A program made the position numbers and the translations under genes. A stretch of DNA of 64,000 nucleotides from Thioalkalivibrio thiocyanoxidans ARh2 (lineage in GTDB: Bacteria > Pseudomonadota > Gammaproteobacteria > Ectothiorhodospirales > Ectothiorhodospiraceae), in NCBI RefSeq assembly GCF_000385215.1, contig NZ_ARQK01000060.1:62001-126000 (forward strand). Direction: 5' to 3'. The notes under the pieces are model-generated. The model was not told the DNA's origin and made no database searches. It worked only from the letters and a program-made list of their open reading frames with translations. This document shows positions 1-9,435 of the stretch, piece after piece (positions within the stretch are counted from its first letter, which is position 1; each line of letters starts with the position of its first letter).

Positions 1-692
1 CACTCCACCGGGCGCACGGCCACGCCCAGTGCGGCCGCCTGCATCGGGCCCCGCGCCAGCACGTTCAGCGTCCGCCCCAGGGGCAGGGCCAGCAGTACGA
101 CCAGCACCAGCACGCCCCAGGCGGGGTAGGGGTTGCGGGCGTGGGAGACATCGCCCATCAGCCAGTACAGCATCCCGGGCAGCTCCGCGGTCGGGCTCAC
201 GGCGAGCAGGAAGCTGATCACCGCCCCCCAGCCGGCCGCCACGACCACGCCGGTCAGCAGCAACCGTGTTGGGGTCCAGCTGCCGGTGCCGTGTGCGAGG
301 CCGAACACGATCACCGTGGACAGCAAGGCACCCGCGAAGGCGGCGACCGAGACCGAAAACATCGACAGGCCGGCGAGCATGGCCAGCAGGGCACCGACGG
401 AGGCACCCCCGGAGAGTCCCAGCACATAGGGATCGGCCAGCGGATTGCGCAGCAACACCTGCATCAAGGCGCCGGCGACGCCCAGCAGCCCGCCGGCGGC
501 GAACGCGGCCAGGGCGCGTGGCAGGCGCAGGTCCAGTATCAGCGTGTTGTGCAGGCGGCTCCCTTCGCCCTGAATCACCGCGAGCAGGTCGCCGGGGGCA
601 ATGGCGACGCTGCCATAGGCCAGCGCGATCAGGATCGTAAGCAGCGACGCCGGGAGCAGGACCCCCGTGGCGAGGAGGAAGGAGCGCGTCAC
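1..692 (-). CDS. btuC: Cobalamin/iron-siderophore ABC transporter permease, BtuC type (3' end outside window)
   Basis: Read on the minus strand from a GTG at 692, the frame stays open to the window edge and gives a very hydrophobic protein with several membrane segments. It contains the FecCD/BtuC signature RLPRALAAFAAGGLLG followed by GALMQ and NPLADPYVLG-SGGAS, the best conserved stretch of this permease family. The family forms the dimeric inner-membrane channel that imports vitamin B12 or Fe-siderophores with an ATPase and a periplasmic binding protein. The gene lies 6 bases behind the btuF-like binding protein gene on the same strand, so the two are surely co-transcribed. That neighbour and the adjacent cob operon argue for B12 as substrate. 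Only about 230 residues are visible. The GTG start is chosen because the conserved N-terminal segment follows it directly. Confidence 0.85.
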   Translation of the reverse strand, partial: MTRSFLLATGVLLPASLLTILIALAYGSVAIAPGDLLAVIQGEGSRLHNTLILDLRLPRALAAFAAGGLLGVAGALMQVLLRNPLADPYVLGLSGGASVGALLAMLAGLSMFSVSVAAFAGALLSTVIVFGLAHGTGSWTPTRLLLTGVVVAAGWGAVISFLLAVSPTAELPGMLYWLMGDVSHARNPYPAWGVLVLVVLLALPLGRTLNVLARGPMQAAALGVAVRPVE

Positions 693-698
693 GGCTGG

Positions 699-1601
699 TC
701 AGTCGTCCCGGCGTGAACGGGCCCGTTCCAGCTCTTCGCACATCAGCCGGGTCCCCTCGGCAATCCGCGGGGTGTGACGCTGGAGCAGCGACGGCGGGAT
801 GAAGAACAGGTTGTCGCGCTGCACCGCGGTCATGTCCTCCCATTGTTCCCAGGCAATCACCCAGTCCGGCCGGTCTTCGCCCATGCCGCCGCCGATGATC
901 ACCTCCGGATCGGCCTCGATCACGGCCTCGCGGTCCATGCGCGGCACCAGGCGGTCCAGGTGGCCGAACACGTTCTTGCCCCCGCACAGGCGGATGGCCT
1001 CGCCGATCAGGTGATCGTCGTTGACCGTCATCAGGGGCTGTTCCCACACCTGGTAGAACAGCGGGACCGCGTCACGGTCGGCATAGTCGCGCCGCAGCGT
1101 CTCGATCTCGTCGAGAAAGGCCTGTATCGCCGCTTCGCCGCGTTCGTCGGTACCGGCGAGCTGGGCCATGCGACGCATGCTGGAGGCGACGCCCTCGAAG
1201 CTGCGCGGTTCTGAGACATAGACGTTCAGCCCCAGGTCGCGCAGGCGCTCGACCTGCGAGCTGGAATTGCCACTGCGCCAGGCGACCACCAGGTCCGGGT
1301 CCATTTCGACCACGCGTTCCAGGTCGACGCGGCTGTAGCCACCAACCCGCGGGATCTCCTCCGCCTCCGGCGGGAAGTCGCTGTGCTGTGTGACACCCAC
1401 CAGCTTGTCTCCGGCACCGACGGCGAACAGGACTTCCGTGATGTGCGGGGCCAGGCTGACGATGCGTTCAGCGGGCCGGTCGAGCGTGACCTCGCGATCG
1501 TCATCGTCGGTCACTGTGATCGTTTCGGCCAGTGCCGGCGCCGCGGACAGGAGCATCGCGACAAGAACTATCAGCTGGCTTTTAGAGACCATTAAAAGCA
1601 T
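699..1601 (-). CDS. btuF: Periplasmic cobalamin-binding protein, BtuF-like
   Basis: About 300 residues. The N-terminus is a clear signal peptide (SQLIVLVAMLLSAAPALA, cleavage before ETITV). The mature protein is a type III (BtuF/FhuD) binding protein: the segment PAERIVSLAPHITEVLFAVG opens lobe 1 and VVEMDPDLVVAW and AVIEADPEVIIGGG are the usual hydrophobic strands. It should deliver cobalamin to the BtuC permease encoded directly downstream. The frame is open further upstream to 1946, but that extension runs through the opposite-strand riboswitch and has no coding character. The ATG at 1601, or the one at 1592 just before the signal peptide, is the likely start; neither has a strong ribosome-binding site. 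It is divergent from the cob operon. Substrate assignment is by family plus context. Confidence 0.85.
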   Translation of the reverse strand: MLLMVSKSQLIVLVAMLLSAAPALAETITVTDDDDREVTLDRPAERIVSLAPHITEVLFAVGAGDKLVGVTQHSDFPPEAEEIPRVGGYSRVDLERVVEMDPDLVVAWRSGNSSSQVERLRDLGLNVYVSEPRSFEGVASSMRRMAQLAGTDERGEAAIQAFLDEIETLRRDYADRDAVPLFYQVWEQPLMTVNDDHLIGEAIRLCGGKNVFGHLDRLVPRMDREAVIEADPEVIIGGGMGEDRPDWVIAWEQWEDMTAVQRDNLFFIPPSLLQRHTPRIAEGTRLMCEELERARSRRDD

Positions 1602-1754
1602 TGAGTATCCGATGGTTGTCGATTGTTCGTAATGTAAAAAGTACGGTGATTCCGGTTCGGGACGCGGCCAGCGAAAGCGTCTCATCATAGCAGCAAGGGC
1701 AAGATGGTTTGGTGCCCAAATTGGTCGGGGGCGCCCTGAGCGCGTATCATGCTC

Positions 1755-1945
1755 CGCTTTCGTCAGGTGCCTGCAGTTGGCAGGTGAAACGGGAAGCCGG
1801 TGCAAGTCCGGTGCTGCCCCCGCAACGGTAAGCGAGCGGTAAATCGCTCGGCAGACTGGCCACTGGGTCCTGTGCCCGGGAAGGCGTCCGCCGATCGGCA
1901 TTGTCCGACGCTCGCGAGCCCGGAGACCGGCCTGGCGGTGATTCA
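1755..1945 (+). ncRNA. Cobalamin riboswitch
   Basis: The leader shows the conserved parts of the B12 aptamer in order: a 5' stem with AGGTGCC, the core GAAACGGGAAGCCGGTGCAA (about 1785-1804), the GCCCCCGCAACGGTAA block, and near 1915-1932 the B12 box GAGCCCGGAGACCGGCC. It lies about 100 bases before bluB in the same orientation. It should lower expression of the bluB-cbiB-cobD-cobQ-cobU run when adenosylcobalamin is plentiful. Expression-platform details cannot be decided by eye. The boundaries are approximate. Confidence 0.93.
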
Positions 1946-2045
1946 TCCTGCGACCGTGCGGCGGGCAACGGTCGAGGGCGCAGGCGTGCTTGCTTGATGC
2001 CTGTTCCTTCGTGTCTTCGCCGTGCCGTCGCCTCGACGGAAGCTC

Positions 2046-2765
2046 ATGACGGCCCCAGACCCCAACCAGTCAGAAGAGAATCCCAACGCGTTCGCCTCGG
2101 CGGAGCGCGCGGCGGTCTATCGCGTGATCGGCGAGCGCCGGGACATGCGGCATTTCCGCCCGGACCCGGTGGACGCCGATACCCTGCGGCGCCTGCTGGA
2201 GGCCGCGCACCAGGCGCCCAGCGTGGGCTACATGCAGCCCTGGCGCTTTCTGCGGGTAACAGACGCGCGGTTGCGCGAATCGCTGCATGGCCATGTAGCG
2301 GCGGAACAGGCGCGCACGGCCGAGGCCTGCGGCGAGCGCGCGGCCGAGGTGCACCGGCTGAAGCTCGAAGGCATCCGCGATGCCGGGGAGTTGCTGGTAG
2401 TCGCGCTGACCGACGGGCGCGAGCGCTACGTGCTGGGCCGGCGCACGATCCCGGAGATGGACCTGTGCTCGGCGGCCTGTGCGATCCAGAACCTGTGGCT
2501 CGCGGCCCGGGCCGAGGGCCTGGGCATGGGCTGGGTCTCCCTGTTCGACCCGGACTGGCTGGCCGGGGAGCTGGGGATGCCGGAAGGGGCCTGGCCGATC
2601 GCGATCCTGTGCCTGGGTCATGTGGATGCGTTCTACGAGCGGCCGATGCTGGAAACCGAGGGCTGGGACCAGCGGCGGCCGCTGGACGAACTGGTGTTCG
2701 AGAATCGCTGGGAACAACGGGATTCGAGTGCGGATGCGCCGCGCGCGGCTCGACGCCGCGCATGA
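2046..2765 (+). CDS. bluB: 5,6-dimethylbenzimidazole synthase BluB
   Basis: The 239-residue protein belongs to the nitroreductase fold. BluB consumes reduced FMN and oxygen to make 5,6-dimethylbenzimidazole, the lower ligand of B12. Visible marks are ERRDMRHFRPDPVD near the start (FMN phosphate binding), HQAPSVGYMQPWRF, the stretch RRTIPEMDLCSAACAIQNLW and GLGMGWVSLFDP. The ATG at 2046 has GGAAG 5 bases ahead and is preferred over an in-frame GTG at 2022. It is the first gene behind the cobalamin riboswitch. The stop overlaps the next start (ATGA), so translation is coupled to cbiB. Presence of bluB means this organism makes its own aerobic DMB. Confidence 0.93.
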   Translation: MTAPDPNQSEENPNAFASAERAAVYRVIGERRDMRHFRPDPVDADTLRRLLEAAHQAPSVGYMQPWRFLRVTDARLRESLHGHVAAEQARTAEACGERAAEVHRLKLEGIRDAGELLVVALTDGRERYVLGRRTIPEMDLCSAACAIQNLWLAARAEGLGMGWVSLFDPDWLAGELGMPEGAWPIAILCLGHVDAFYERPMLETEGWDQRRPLDELVFENRWEQRDSSADAPRAARRRA

Positions 2766-3664
2766 CCACCTTTGCACTGCTGGTCGCCGCGCTGGTGCTG
2801 GATCGGCTGCTGGGGGATCCGCGGCGCGGCCATCCACTGGCCGGCTTCGGGACGCTGGCAGCCGGCGTGGAGCGGTTCGCCCATGCGGACTCGGTCTGGC
2901 GTGGCGGCTTCTGGGTGCTGGCGCTGGTCGTGCCCTTCGGGCTCGCGGCCTGGTGGCTGAGCCGTCTGCCGGCTGGCTGGCTGGTGGAACTGGCCGTGCT
3001 GTGGCTGGCGCTCGGCGGGCGCGGGCTGGAGGAGCACGCCCGTCGGGTGGCCGATGCCCTGCGGGCCGGGGACTTGCCCGGCGCCCGACAGGCGGTCGGC
3101 ATGCTGGTCAGCCGTGATACCTCCGAGCTGGACGCGTCGGGTGTTCGTGCGGCCACGGCGGAGTCGGTGCTGGAGAACGGCAACGACGCAGTGTTCGCGA
3201 CGGTATTCTGGTTCCTGGTGGCCGGCGCGGCGGGTGTCGTGGTCTACCGGCTGGTGAACACGCTGGATGCGATGTGGGGCTACCGCACGCCGCGCCATGC
3301 GCGCTTCGGGCGGGTCGCGGCGCGGCTGGACGATATCCTGAACTGGGTCCCGGCGCGCCTGACCAGCCTGGCCTATGCGCTGGCCGGTCAGACACGCACG
3401 GCGCTGCGCTGCTGGCGCGACCAGGGCAGACGCTGGAAGAGCCCGAACGCGGGGCCGGTGATGGCCGCCGGGGCCGGGGCGCTGGGGGTGACACTGGGCG
3501 GCCCGGCACGCTATGCCGGGGGTATCGAGGAACGGCCGGTTCTCGGTGCCGGGGCCGCCCCCGGCCCGGGCACCATCGACGCCGCGCTGCGGCTGGTGGA
3601 TCGCGCGCTGGCGATCTGGCTAGTGGCCATCGCAACAGGAGTACTGATTCTTGTATTCGTCTAA
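2762..3664 (+). CDS. cbiB: Adenosylcobinamide-phosphate synthase CbiB
   Basis: A 300-residue membrane protein with the CbiB/CobD family marks: DRLLGDPRRGHPLAGFG at the N-terminus, LVSRDTSELDASGVRAATAESVLENGNDAVFAT in the middle and YRLVNTLDAMWGYR plus NAGPVMAAGAGALGVTLGG further on (quoted in short pieces). It attaches the aminopropanol arm (or its phosphate) to adenosylcobyric acid at the inner membrane. It starts with ATG inside the bluB stop (ATGA overlap), and its 3' end overlaps the following gene by 14 bases. Length and motifs are normal for the family. Confidence 0.92.
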   Translation: MTTFALLVAALVLDRLLGDPRRGHPLAGFGTLAAGVERFAHADSVWRGGFWVLALVVPFGLAAWWLSRLPAGWLVELAVLWLALGGRGLEEHARRVADALRAGDLPGARQAVGMLVSRDTSELDASGVRAATAESVLENGNDAVFATVFWFLVAGAAGVVVYRLVNTLDAMWGYRTPRHARFGRVAARLDDILNWVPARLTSLAYALAGQTRTALRCWRDQGRRWKSPNAGPVMAAGAGALGVTLGGPARYAGGIEERPVLGAGAAPGPGTIDAALRLVDRALAIWLVAIATGVLILVFV

Positions 3665-4676
3665 CGCCACAACCGAATCCGCGAGCGGGCCGCTGGAGCA
3701 GGTCCACGGGGGCGGTGTGCGTGCGGCGGCGGCGCATTACGGCATCCCCGCGCCGCAGTGGCTGGACCTGTCCACGGGGATCAACCCGCAGGGTTATCCC
3801 GTCGGGCCGGTGCCCGCCGGGGCCTGGCAGCGCCTGCCGGAGGACGAGGACGGGCTGGAGGCCGCGGCCCGGGCGTACTACGGCGCCGAATCGCTGCTGC
3901 CGGTCGCCGGTTCCCAGGCGGCGATCCAGGCGCTGCCACGGCTGCGCGGGAAGCGTGCGCGTGTCGGGGTGCTGGAGCCGAGCTACAACGAGCACGCCCG
4001 TGCCTGGCGGGCCGCCGGACACGAAGTGGTCGAGCTGACCGAAGACGAGCTCGCCGGGGCAGCGGCCACGCTGGACGTACTGGTGCTCGTCAATCCGAAC
4101 AACCCCACCGCCGTGTATCTCGACCCCGAGACGTTGCTCGACTGGCACCGCATGCTGGCCGCACGCGGCGGCTGGCTGGTGGTCGACGAGGCCTTCATGG
4201 ACACCACGCCCGAGCAGAGCCTGGCCGGCTATACGCCGCGCGAGGGGCTGTTCGTGCTGCGTTCGCTGGGCAAGTTCTTCGGTCTGGCCGGGGCGCGGGT
4301 CGGCTTCGTGCTGGCCCCGGATGGGTGGCTGCGGCGTATCGCCGAGCTGCTGGGGCCGTGGAGCGTGCCGGGCCCCGCGCGGTGGGTGGCGCAGCAGGCA
4401 CTGGAAGACCGGGCGTGGCAGACCCAGACGCGCAGGCGACTGCAGGAGGCCGGGCGCCGGCTCGAGACACTGCTGCGGGACGCCGGCTTGCCGCCGGCGG
4501 GCGGGACGCCGCTGTTCCAGTGGTGCCGGACCGAACGTGCGCAGGTGATCCAGGATGCGCTGGCGCGTCAGGGCATCCTCGTGCGTCGTTTCGACCGCCC
4601 GGCCAGCCTGCGCTTCGGCCTGCCAGGGAGCGAGGCCGAGTGGCAGCGGCTGGAAACGGGGCTGCAGCAGGCATGA
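3651..4676 (+). CDS. cobD: L-threonine-O-3-phosphate decarboxylase, CobD/CobC type (PLP enzyme)
   Basis: 341 residues of the fold-type I aminotransferase family. It makes (R)-1-amino-2-propanol phosphate for the CbiB step. The N-terminus [15 protein letters not shown] followed by [14 protein letters not shown] is typical of Cob[10 protein letters not shown] and VVDEAFMD bind PLP, and [15 protein letters not shown] contains the Schiff-base lysine. The likely start is the TTG at 3651, which has AGGAG 9 bases before it; the gene therefore begins inside the cbiB 3' end. Its TGA overlaps the cobQ ATG. Gene naming differs between species (CobC in Pseudomonas). Confidence 0.9.
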   Translation: MYSSNATTESASGPLEQVHGGGVRAAAAHYGIPAPQWLDLSTGINPQGYPVGPVPAGAWQRLPEDEDGLEAAARAYYGAESLLPVAGSQAAIQALPRLRGKRARVGVLEPSYNEHARAWRAAGHEVVELTEDELAGAAATLDVLVLVNPNNPTAVYLDPETLLDWHRMLAARGGWLVVDEAFMDTTPEQSLAGYTPREGLFVLRSLGKFFGLAGARVGFVLAPDGWLRRIAELLGPWSVPGPARWVAQQALEDRAWQTQTRRRLQEAGRRLETLLRDAGLPPAGGTPLFQWCRTERAQVIQDALARQGILVRRFDRPASLRFGLPGSEAEWQRLETGLQQA

Positions 4677-6160
4677 CCGGCACAACGCTCATGGTGCAGG
4701 GCACCACATCGGATGCCGGCAAGAGCGTGCTGGTGGCTGGGCTGGCCCGGGTGCTGCATCGCCGTGGGCTGTCGGTGGTGCCGTTCAAGCCGCAGAACAT
4801 GGCGCTGAATAGCGCGGTCACCCTGGACGGCGGCGAGATCGGGCGCGCCCAGGCCCTGCAGGCCGCCGCCTGCGGCCTGGAGCCGCACACCGACATGAAC
4901 CCCGTGCTGCTCAAGCCCAGCTCCGATCAGGGGGCGCAGGTGATCATCCACGGCCGCCCGGCGGCCGAGCTGGATGCCCGTGCCTACCACGACTACAAGC
5001 CCGTCGCTCGCGAGGCCGTGCTGGCCTCGCATCGACGGCTGACCGCGCAGTACGCGCATGTACTGGTGGAAGGCGCGGGCTCGCCGGCGGAGATCAACCT
5101 GCGCGCAGGCGACATCGCCAACATGGGGTTTGCCGAGGCGGTGGACTGTCCGGTGATCCTGGTCGCGGATATCGACCGCGGCGGCGTGTTTGCGCATCTG
5201 GTGGGCACGCTGGCGCTGCTGAGCGAGACCGAACGCGCGCGGGTGCAGGGCTTCGTGATCAACCGCTTTCGTGGCGATGTGGCGCTCCTGCAGCCGGGGC
5301 TGGACTGGCTGGAGGAGGAGACCGGCAAGCCGGTGCTGGGCGTGATCCCGTATCTCCACGGGCTGTACCTGGATGCCGAGGACGCGCTGCCGCGCGAGGC
5401 GGTGCCGGAGAAGCGTGCGGATGCCCTGAAGGTCGTCGTGCCGGCCCTGCCGCGCATCTCCAACCATACCGATTTCGATCCGCTGCGCCTGCACCCGGGT
5501 GTGGATCTTCGCTTCGCCGGCCCGGGCGAGTCGCTGCAGCCGGCGGACCTGGTCATCCTGCCGGGGTCCAAGGCCGTGCGCGACGACCTCGCCTGGTTGC
5601 GCGAGCAGGGCTGGGAAGGCGAGCTGCAGCGGCATGTGCGTTATGGCGGCAAGGTGCTCGGGATCTGTGGTGGCTTCCAGATGCTGGGTCGGGCCGTGCA
5701 CGATCCTGACGGTGTCGAGGGGCGGGCCGGCTCCACGCCGGGGCTCGGCTGGCTGGACATCGAGACGCGCCTCGCACCCGAAAAGCACCTGGAGCGGGTT
5801 CACGGGGCTCGTATGCTGGGGCAGGAGGCCCGGGTGGAGGGCTACGAGATCCATGCGGGTGTGACGACCGGCCCCGGACTGGAGCGGCCGCTGCTGGAGC
5901 TACAGCATGGCCCGGACGGTGCGCGCAGCGAGGACGACGCGGTCGCGGGGACCTATGTTCACGGGGTGTTCGACTCACGTGCCGCGGCCGAGCTGCTGCT
6001 GCGCTGGGCCGGGATGAGCACGGGGACGGAGCACGGCGAAGACCTGACGACCGCGCGCGAGCGCGGCCTGGAACGTCTGGCCGATACTCTGGAGGCGCAT
6101 CTGGACCTGGAGCGCATCCTCGCGCTGCTGCGGGCAGGGAACACGGAGCCTGTGACATGA
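4673..6160 (+). CDS. cobQ: Cobyric acid synthase CobQ/CbiP
   Basis: 495 residues, the usual length. It amidates positions b, d, e and g of adenosylcobyrinic diamide using glutamine and ATP. The N-terminal dethiobiotin-synthetase-like ATPase domain shows [18 protein letters not shown] (P-loop) and [11 protein letters not shown], then [11 protein letters not shown] and [13 protein letters not shown]. The C-terminal class I glutamine amidotransferase domain shows [13 protein letters not shown], the nucleophile region [13 protein letters not shown] and a final GTYVHGVFD histidine. It overlaps both neighbours by ATGA junctions and so is part of one translationally coupled unit. Confidence 0.95.
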   Translation: MTGTTLMVQGTTSDAGKSVLVAGLARVLHRRGLSVVPFKPQNMALNSAVTLDGGEIGRAQALQAAACGLEPHTDMNPVLLKPSSDQGAQVIIHGRPAAELDARAYHDYKPVAREAVLASHRRLTAQYAHVLVEGAGSPAEINLRAGDIANMGFAEAVDCPVILVADIDRGGVFAHLVGTLALLSETERARVQGFVINRFRGDVALLQPGLDWLEEETGKPVLGVIPYLHGLYLDAEDALPREAVPEKRADALKVVVPALPRISNHTDFDPLRLHPGVDLRFAGPGESLQPADLVILPGSKAVRDDLAWLREQGWEGELQRHVRYGGKVLGICGGFQMLGRAVHDPDGVEGRAGSTPGLGWLDIETRLAPEKHLERVHGARMLGQEARVEGYEIHAGVTTGPGLERPLLELQHGPDGARSEDDAVAGTYVHGVFDSRAAAELLLRWAGMSTGTEHGEDLTTARERGLERLADTLEAHLDLERILALLRAGNTEPVT

Positions 6161-6678
6161 AGACGCTGGTACTGGGCGGCGTGCGTTCCGGCAAGAGTCG
6201 GCTGGCGGAGCAGCTGGCTGATGCCAGCGGCCTGGACGTGACCTACATCGCCACCGCGCGTGCCGACGACGCCGAGATGGCGCGGCGCATCGAGCGCCAC
6301 CGCGCGGACCGTCCCGGGGACTGGGGCCTGATCGAGGCCGATACCGGCCTGGCCGCCGCGCTGGAAGAGGCCGCAAGGCCGAATGAATGCCTGCTGGTCG
6401 ATTGCCTGACGCTGTGGCTGACCCAGCTCCTGTGCACCGAGGACGAGGCCCTGATCGAACGCGAGCGCGAGGCCCTGATCGCCACCGTGCCGCAGCTGCC
6501 GGGCACGCTGGTGTTCGTCTCCAACGAGACCGGTATGGGGATCACCCCGATGGACCCGCTGTCCCGCCGCTTCGCCGACGAGGCGGGCTGGCTGCACCAG
6601 CGCCTGGCCCCGGCGATGGACCGCGTCGTCCTGACCGTCGCCGGCCTCCCGCATGTGCTTAAGGGTGACTCTCTGTGA
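6157..6678 (+). CDS. cobU: Adenosylcobinamide kinase / adenosylcobinamide-phosphate guanylyltransferase
   Basis: 173 residues, matching CobU/CobP. The enzyme phosphorylates adenosylcobinamide and transfers GMP to give AdoCbi-GDP. The P-loop GGVRSGKSR is at residues 8-16, then [13 protein letters not shown], the histidine-containing ERHRADRP (guanylylation site region), [14 protein letters not shown] and [10 protein letters not shown]. The start codon overlaps the cobQ stop. The gene ends the tightly overlapped part of the operon; a REP-like palindrome follows before cobT. Confidence 0.94.
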   Translation: MKTLVLGGVRSGKSRLAEQLADASGLDVTYIATARADDAEMARRIERHRADRPGDWGLIEADTGLAAALEEAARPNECLLVDCLTLWLTQLLCTEDEALIEREREALIATVPQLPGTLVFVSNETGMGITPMDPLSRRFADEAGWLHQRLAPAMDRVVLTVAGLPHVLKGDSL

Positions 6679-6714
6679 CCCGGGCGTGCCTTGCCGCGGC
6701 CAGGATGACGGGGA

Positions 6715-6799
6715 TTCGCGGGCAAGCCCGCTCCCACAGGGCTGCCGCACATGCCCTTTTGGGGGAGGATTTGCTTGTGGGAGCGGGCTTGCCCGCGAA
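6715..6799 (+). repeat. REP-like inverted repeat between cobU and cobT
   Basis: Two perfectly complementary 24-base arms (6715-6738 and 6776-6799) read TTCGCGGGCAAGCCCGCTCC-CACA and its reverse complement, separated by 37 bases. The arm carries the GGGCAAGCCCGCTCCCAC core seen in REP elements of several gammaproteobacteria. Just before it (6690-6712) lies a scrap ending CCAGGATGACGGGG that resembles the second repeat family of this window. The hairpin lies inside the operon and could act as an mRNA stabiliser or attenuator. Confidence 0.85.
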
Positions 6800-6822
6800 G
6801 CCTGACCCAATAAGGAGAGCGC

Positions 6823-7884
6823 GTGACCGAAGACTGTGACTGGCTGCAGGTGCCGCCGGCACCCCTGAGCGCCGAGGCGCGCCAGGCGGCCGCCGAGCGG
6901 CAGGCCCAGCTGACCAAGCCGCCGGGCTCGCTCGGGCGGCTGGAGGCAATCGCCGAGCGCCTGGCCGCCATGCAGGGCGTGGGTCAGCCCACGCTGGAGC
7001 GCGTCCATGTCGCGGTGTTCGCGGGCGATCACGGTGTGGTGGCCGAGGGCATTTCGCGTTTCCCGCAGGCGGTGACCGCACAGATGGTCGCGAACTTCGC
7101 GAGCGGCGGCGCCGCGATCTCGGTGCTGGCGCGGCACCTGGGCGCGTCCATCGAGGTGATCAACCTGGGTACCGTGGCCCAGCCACCGGCCGTCAGCGGT
7201 GTGCAGCAGCTGAACCTGGGCCCCGGCACCGCAAACCTGGCCCGCGAACCCGCGATGACGCCGGCGCAGCTGGAACGCGCGCTGAACGCCGGCCGCCAGT
7301 GTGCCGAGCGCGCGCGGCGGAGTGGCACACAACTGTTCATCGGCGGCGAGATGGGCATCGGCAACACGACCGCTGCGGCTGCACTCGCCTGCTCAATGCT
7401 GGACCTGCCGCCGGTCGATCTGGCCGGGCCGGGCACGGGCCTGGACGCGAATGGCGTACGCCACAAGGCCGAGGTGATCGAGCAGGCGCTGCGCACCCAC
7501 GCCGCGGTGCGCGGCGAGGCACTTGGCAGCCTGCGCTGTCTGGGGGGGTTCGAGATCGCGGGGCTGGCCGGCGCCTATATCGCCGCGGCGCAGATCGGGC
7601 TGCCGGTGCTGGTGGATGGTTTCATCAGCACCTCGGCGGCGCTGGTGGCCGAGCGGCTGTGCCCGGGCACGGCGGACTGGTTCTTCTATGCCCACAGCTC
7701 GGCGGAGCCGGGGCACCAGCGACTGCTGGAGGCACTGGCGGCCGAGCCGCTGCTGGATCTCGGCATGCGCCTGGGCGAGGGCAGCGGGGCGGCCACGGCC
7801 GTGCCTCTGCTGCGCCTGGCCTGCGAGCTGCATGCCGGCATGGCGACCTTCGCCGAGGCCGGCGTCTCGGGCGATACCCCATGA
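6823..7884 (+). CDS. cobT: Nicotinate-nucleotide--dimethylbenzimidazole phosphoribosyltransferase
   Basis: 353 residues, standard for CobT. It makes alpha-ribazole 5'-phosphate from NaMN and DMB, using the BluB product. Motifs: [12 protein letters not shown] near residue 27, [52 protein letters not shown] and [16 protein letters not shown], with the catalytic glutamate in the closing [13 protein letters not shown] region. The GTG at 6823 follows AAGGAG by 6 bases. Its last bases overlap the next gene (ATGA). Confidence 0.95.
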   Translation: MTEDCDWLQVPPAPLSAEARQAAAERQAQLTKPPGSLGRLEAIAERLAAMQGVGQPTLERVHVAVFAGDHGVVAEGISRFPQAVTAQMVANFASGGAAISVLARHLGASIEVINLGTVAQPPAVSGVQQLNLGPGTANLAREPAMTPAQLERALNAGRQCAERARRSGTQLFIGGEMGIGNTTAAAALACSMLDLPPVDLAGPGTGLDANGVRHKAEVIEQALRTHAAVRGEALGSLRCLGGFEIAGLAGAYIAAAQIGLPVLVDGFISTSAALVAERLCPGTADWFFYAHSSAEPGHQRLLEALAAEPLLDLGMRLGEGSGAATAVPLLRLACELHAGMATFAEAGVSGDTP

Positions 7885-8453
7885 CCGCTGCAGCCCGGAT
7901 CGGCCTGTTGCGCCACGGCGAGACGATCGGCACCGGCTTTCGCGGGCGCGGCTGCGATGATCCGCTGACCCCGGAAGGCGAGCGGACGATGCATGCGGCC
8001 TTCGAGTCCTCCGGCGAGTGGGATCGTGTCGTGTGCTCGCCGCTGCAGCGCTGCCGGCTCCCGGCTGAAGGCTTTGCCCGCGCGGCCGGGCTCCCCGTGC
8101 AGTGCGATCCACGCCTTCAAGAGCTACATTTTGGGGACTGGGAGGGGCAAACGGCCGAGGCCCTGATGCAGACGGACGCCGAGGCGCTGGGCCGGTTCTG
8201 GGAAGACCCGTTCGGCTGCCCGCCACCCAACGGCGAAGACCTCGGAAGCTTCCGCGACCGGGTGCTGGCCGGATGGGAACAGAGCGTAGTGGCGCCGGGC
8301 GGTCGTGTCCTCGTTGTTACCCACGGCGGCGTCATCCGCCTGCTGCGCGCCCACCTGGAGGGCTGGCCGTTGGAGAAACTATTGTCGATCGAAGTCCCGT
8401 TGGCCTCGCTTCACGTGGTCGAACCGGGCCAGCGTGAAGGGGTCCCCTCGTGA
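7881..8453 (+). CDS. cobC: Alpha-ribazole-5'-phosphate phosphatase, CobC-like histidine phosphatase
   Basis: 190 residues of the phosphoglycerate-mutase-like histidine phosphatase family. The catalytic RHG motif is in [12 protein letters not shown], followed by DDPLTPEGE, the second arginine in [28 protein letters not shown] and the second histidine in [13 protein letters not shown]. In B12 synthesis this enzyme dephosphorylates alpha-ribazole phosphate or AdoCbl-5'-phosphate. It overlaps cobT by ATGA, which supports that role over a general phosphatase. Confidence 0.88.
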   Translation: MTAAARIGLLRHGETIGTGFRGRGCDDPLTPEGERTMHAAFESSGEWDRVVCSPLQRCRLPAEGFARAAGLPVQCDPRLQELHFGDWEGQTAEALMQTDAEALGRFWEDPFGCPPPNGEDLGSFRDRVLAGWEQSVVAPGGRVLVVTHGGVIRLLRAHLEGWPLEKLLSIEVPLASLHVVEPGQREGVPS

Positions 8454-8467
8454 TCGCTCAGGAGACC

Positions 8468-8539
8468 TGTAGGAGGCCAGCCCCCTGGCCGATTGGAAAT
8501 ATGCCAAAGCCCCATCGGCCAGGGGGCTGGCCTCCTACA
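8468..8539 (+). repeat. REP-like palindrome, family A, copy 1
   Basis: A near-perfect hairpin with arms TGTAGGAGGCCAGCCCCCTG-GCCGAT and its complement around a 20-base centre. It stands 15 bases after the cobC stop. A second, partly eroded copy follows at 8585-8643 and a third at 10786-10889, so this is a dispersed family rather than a simple terminator; no T-run follows. Confidence 0.85.
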
Positions 8540-8584
8540 CGTGGGAATGGCGGAAGGGGGCGTATGAAACTGATATTGGTACCC

Positions 8585-8643
8585 TTCTGGGCGATTGGGA
8601 GTATGCCAACGCCCCATCGGCCAGAGGGCTGGCCTCCTACAGC
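8585..8643 (+). repeat. REP-like palindrome, family A, copy 2 (left arm eroded)
   Basis: The right arm ATCGGCCAGAGGGCTGGCC-TCCTACAG matches copy 1, and the centre (GATTGGGAGTATGCCAACGC) is nearly the same. The left arm is cut to TTCTGGGCGAT. It ends 21 bases before the cobS start and could affect cobS expression. Confidence 0.75.
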
Positions 8644-8664
8644 AAGAATGGACGGAGGGGTGCA

Positions 8665-9435
8665 ATGAACTCGGTATTAGCCCCCTTCTGGCTGGCACTG
8701 CAGTTCTTGACGCGGCTGCCGACGCCGGCACAGGAGCCGCGGCCCGAGGATCTCGGCCGTTCGGTACTGGCCTATCCGCTGGTGGGGCTGATCCTGGGTC
8801 TGGTTCTGGTGCTGGTGGGGATCGGGCTTGCCGCGATCCCCGGGGCGCCGGTGTTGCTGGTCGTGGCGCTGGTGCTGACATTCTGGGTCGCGCTGACCGG
8901 CGCGCTGCACCTGGACGGGCTGGCGGACACGGTGGATGCCTGGGTCGGCGGGCAACGCCATCCGGAGCGGGCCCAGGCCATCATGAAGGACCCGGCCTGC
9001 GGGCCGATGGCGGTCGCGGCACTGGTCCTGATCCTGTTGCTGAAAGGTACGGCGCTGGTGGCGGTGGTCGAGACCGGTGCCTGGGTCGCGCTGCTGCTCG
9101 CGGTGCTGCTGGGGCGCGTGGTGCCGCCGGTACTGTTTCTGACCACCCCCTACGTGAACCCCGTCGGATTGGGCGCGGACATGGCCAAGCACCTTCCACG
9201 CAGCGCCGCCATCGGCGTCGTCGGCGGCTCGGCCGCGGTGGTGCTGGTGCTGGGCCTGCTCTCCGGCCTTTGGGGGGTGATACCGGCCCTGGTCGCCGCC
9301 GGGCTGACGCTGTGGGTTGCAACGCGCGTACTGAGACACTGGCTGGGCGGTTTCACCGGCGATACGGCCGGGGCCACGCTGGAGCTGGTGGAGACCCTGA
9401 CCCTCGTGATTCTGGTGCTGACCCTTAGCCACTAA
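8665..9435 (+). CDS. cobS: Adenosylcobinamide-GDP ribazoletransferase (cobalamin synthase) CobS
   Basis: 256 residues, strongly hydrophobic with about six membrane segments. It joins AdoCbi-GDP to alpha-ribazole (phosphate) at the inner membrane, the last assembly step. Marks: WLALQFLTRLP at the N-terminus, the metal-binding GALHLDGLADTVDAW, AIMKDPACGPMAV and DTAGATLELVE near the end. It is separated from cobC by 211 bases holding two REP-like hairpins. The TAA stop overlaps the TAG stop of the convergent antitoxin gene. No cobO or cobB homologue is visible in the window. Confidence 0.93.
   Translation: MNSVLAPFWLALQFLTRLPTPAQEPRPEDLGRSVLAYPLVGLILGLVLVLVGIGLAAIPGAPVLLVVALVLTFWVALTGALHLDGLADTVDAWVGGQRHPERAQAIMKDPACGPMAVAALVLILLLKGTALVAVVETGAWVALLLAVLLGRVVPPVLFLTTPYVNPVGLGADMAKHLPRSAAIGVVGGSAAVVLVLGLLSGLWGVIPALVAAGLTLWVATRVLRHWLGGFTGDTAGATLELVETLTLVILVLTLSH

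Noticed and set aside
1747-1968. N-terminal extension of btuF and small frames across the leader
   Set aside because: The region is a cobalamin riboswitch on the other strand; the signal peptide marks the true btuF start.
1901-3664. 587-codon frame covering bluB and cbiB
   Set aside because: Only the last 300 codons (from 2762) are CbiB; the front part is a shadow of bluB.
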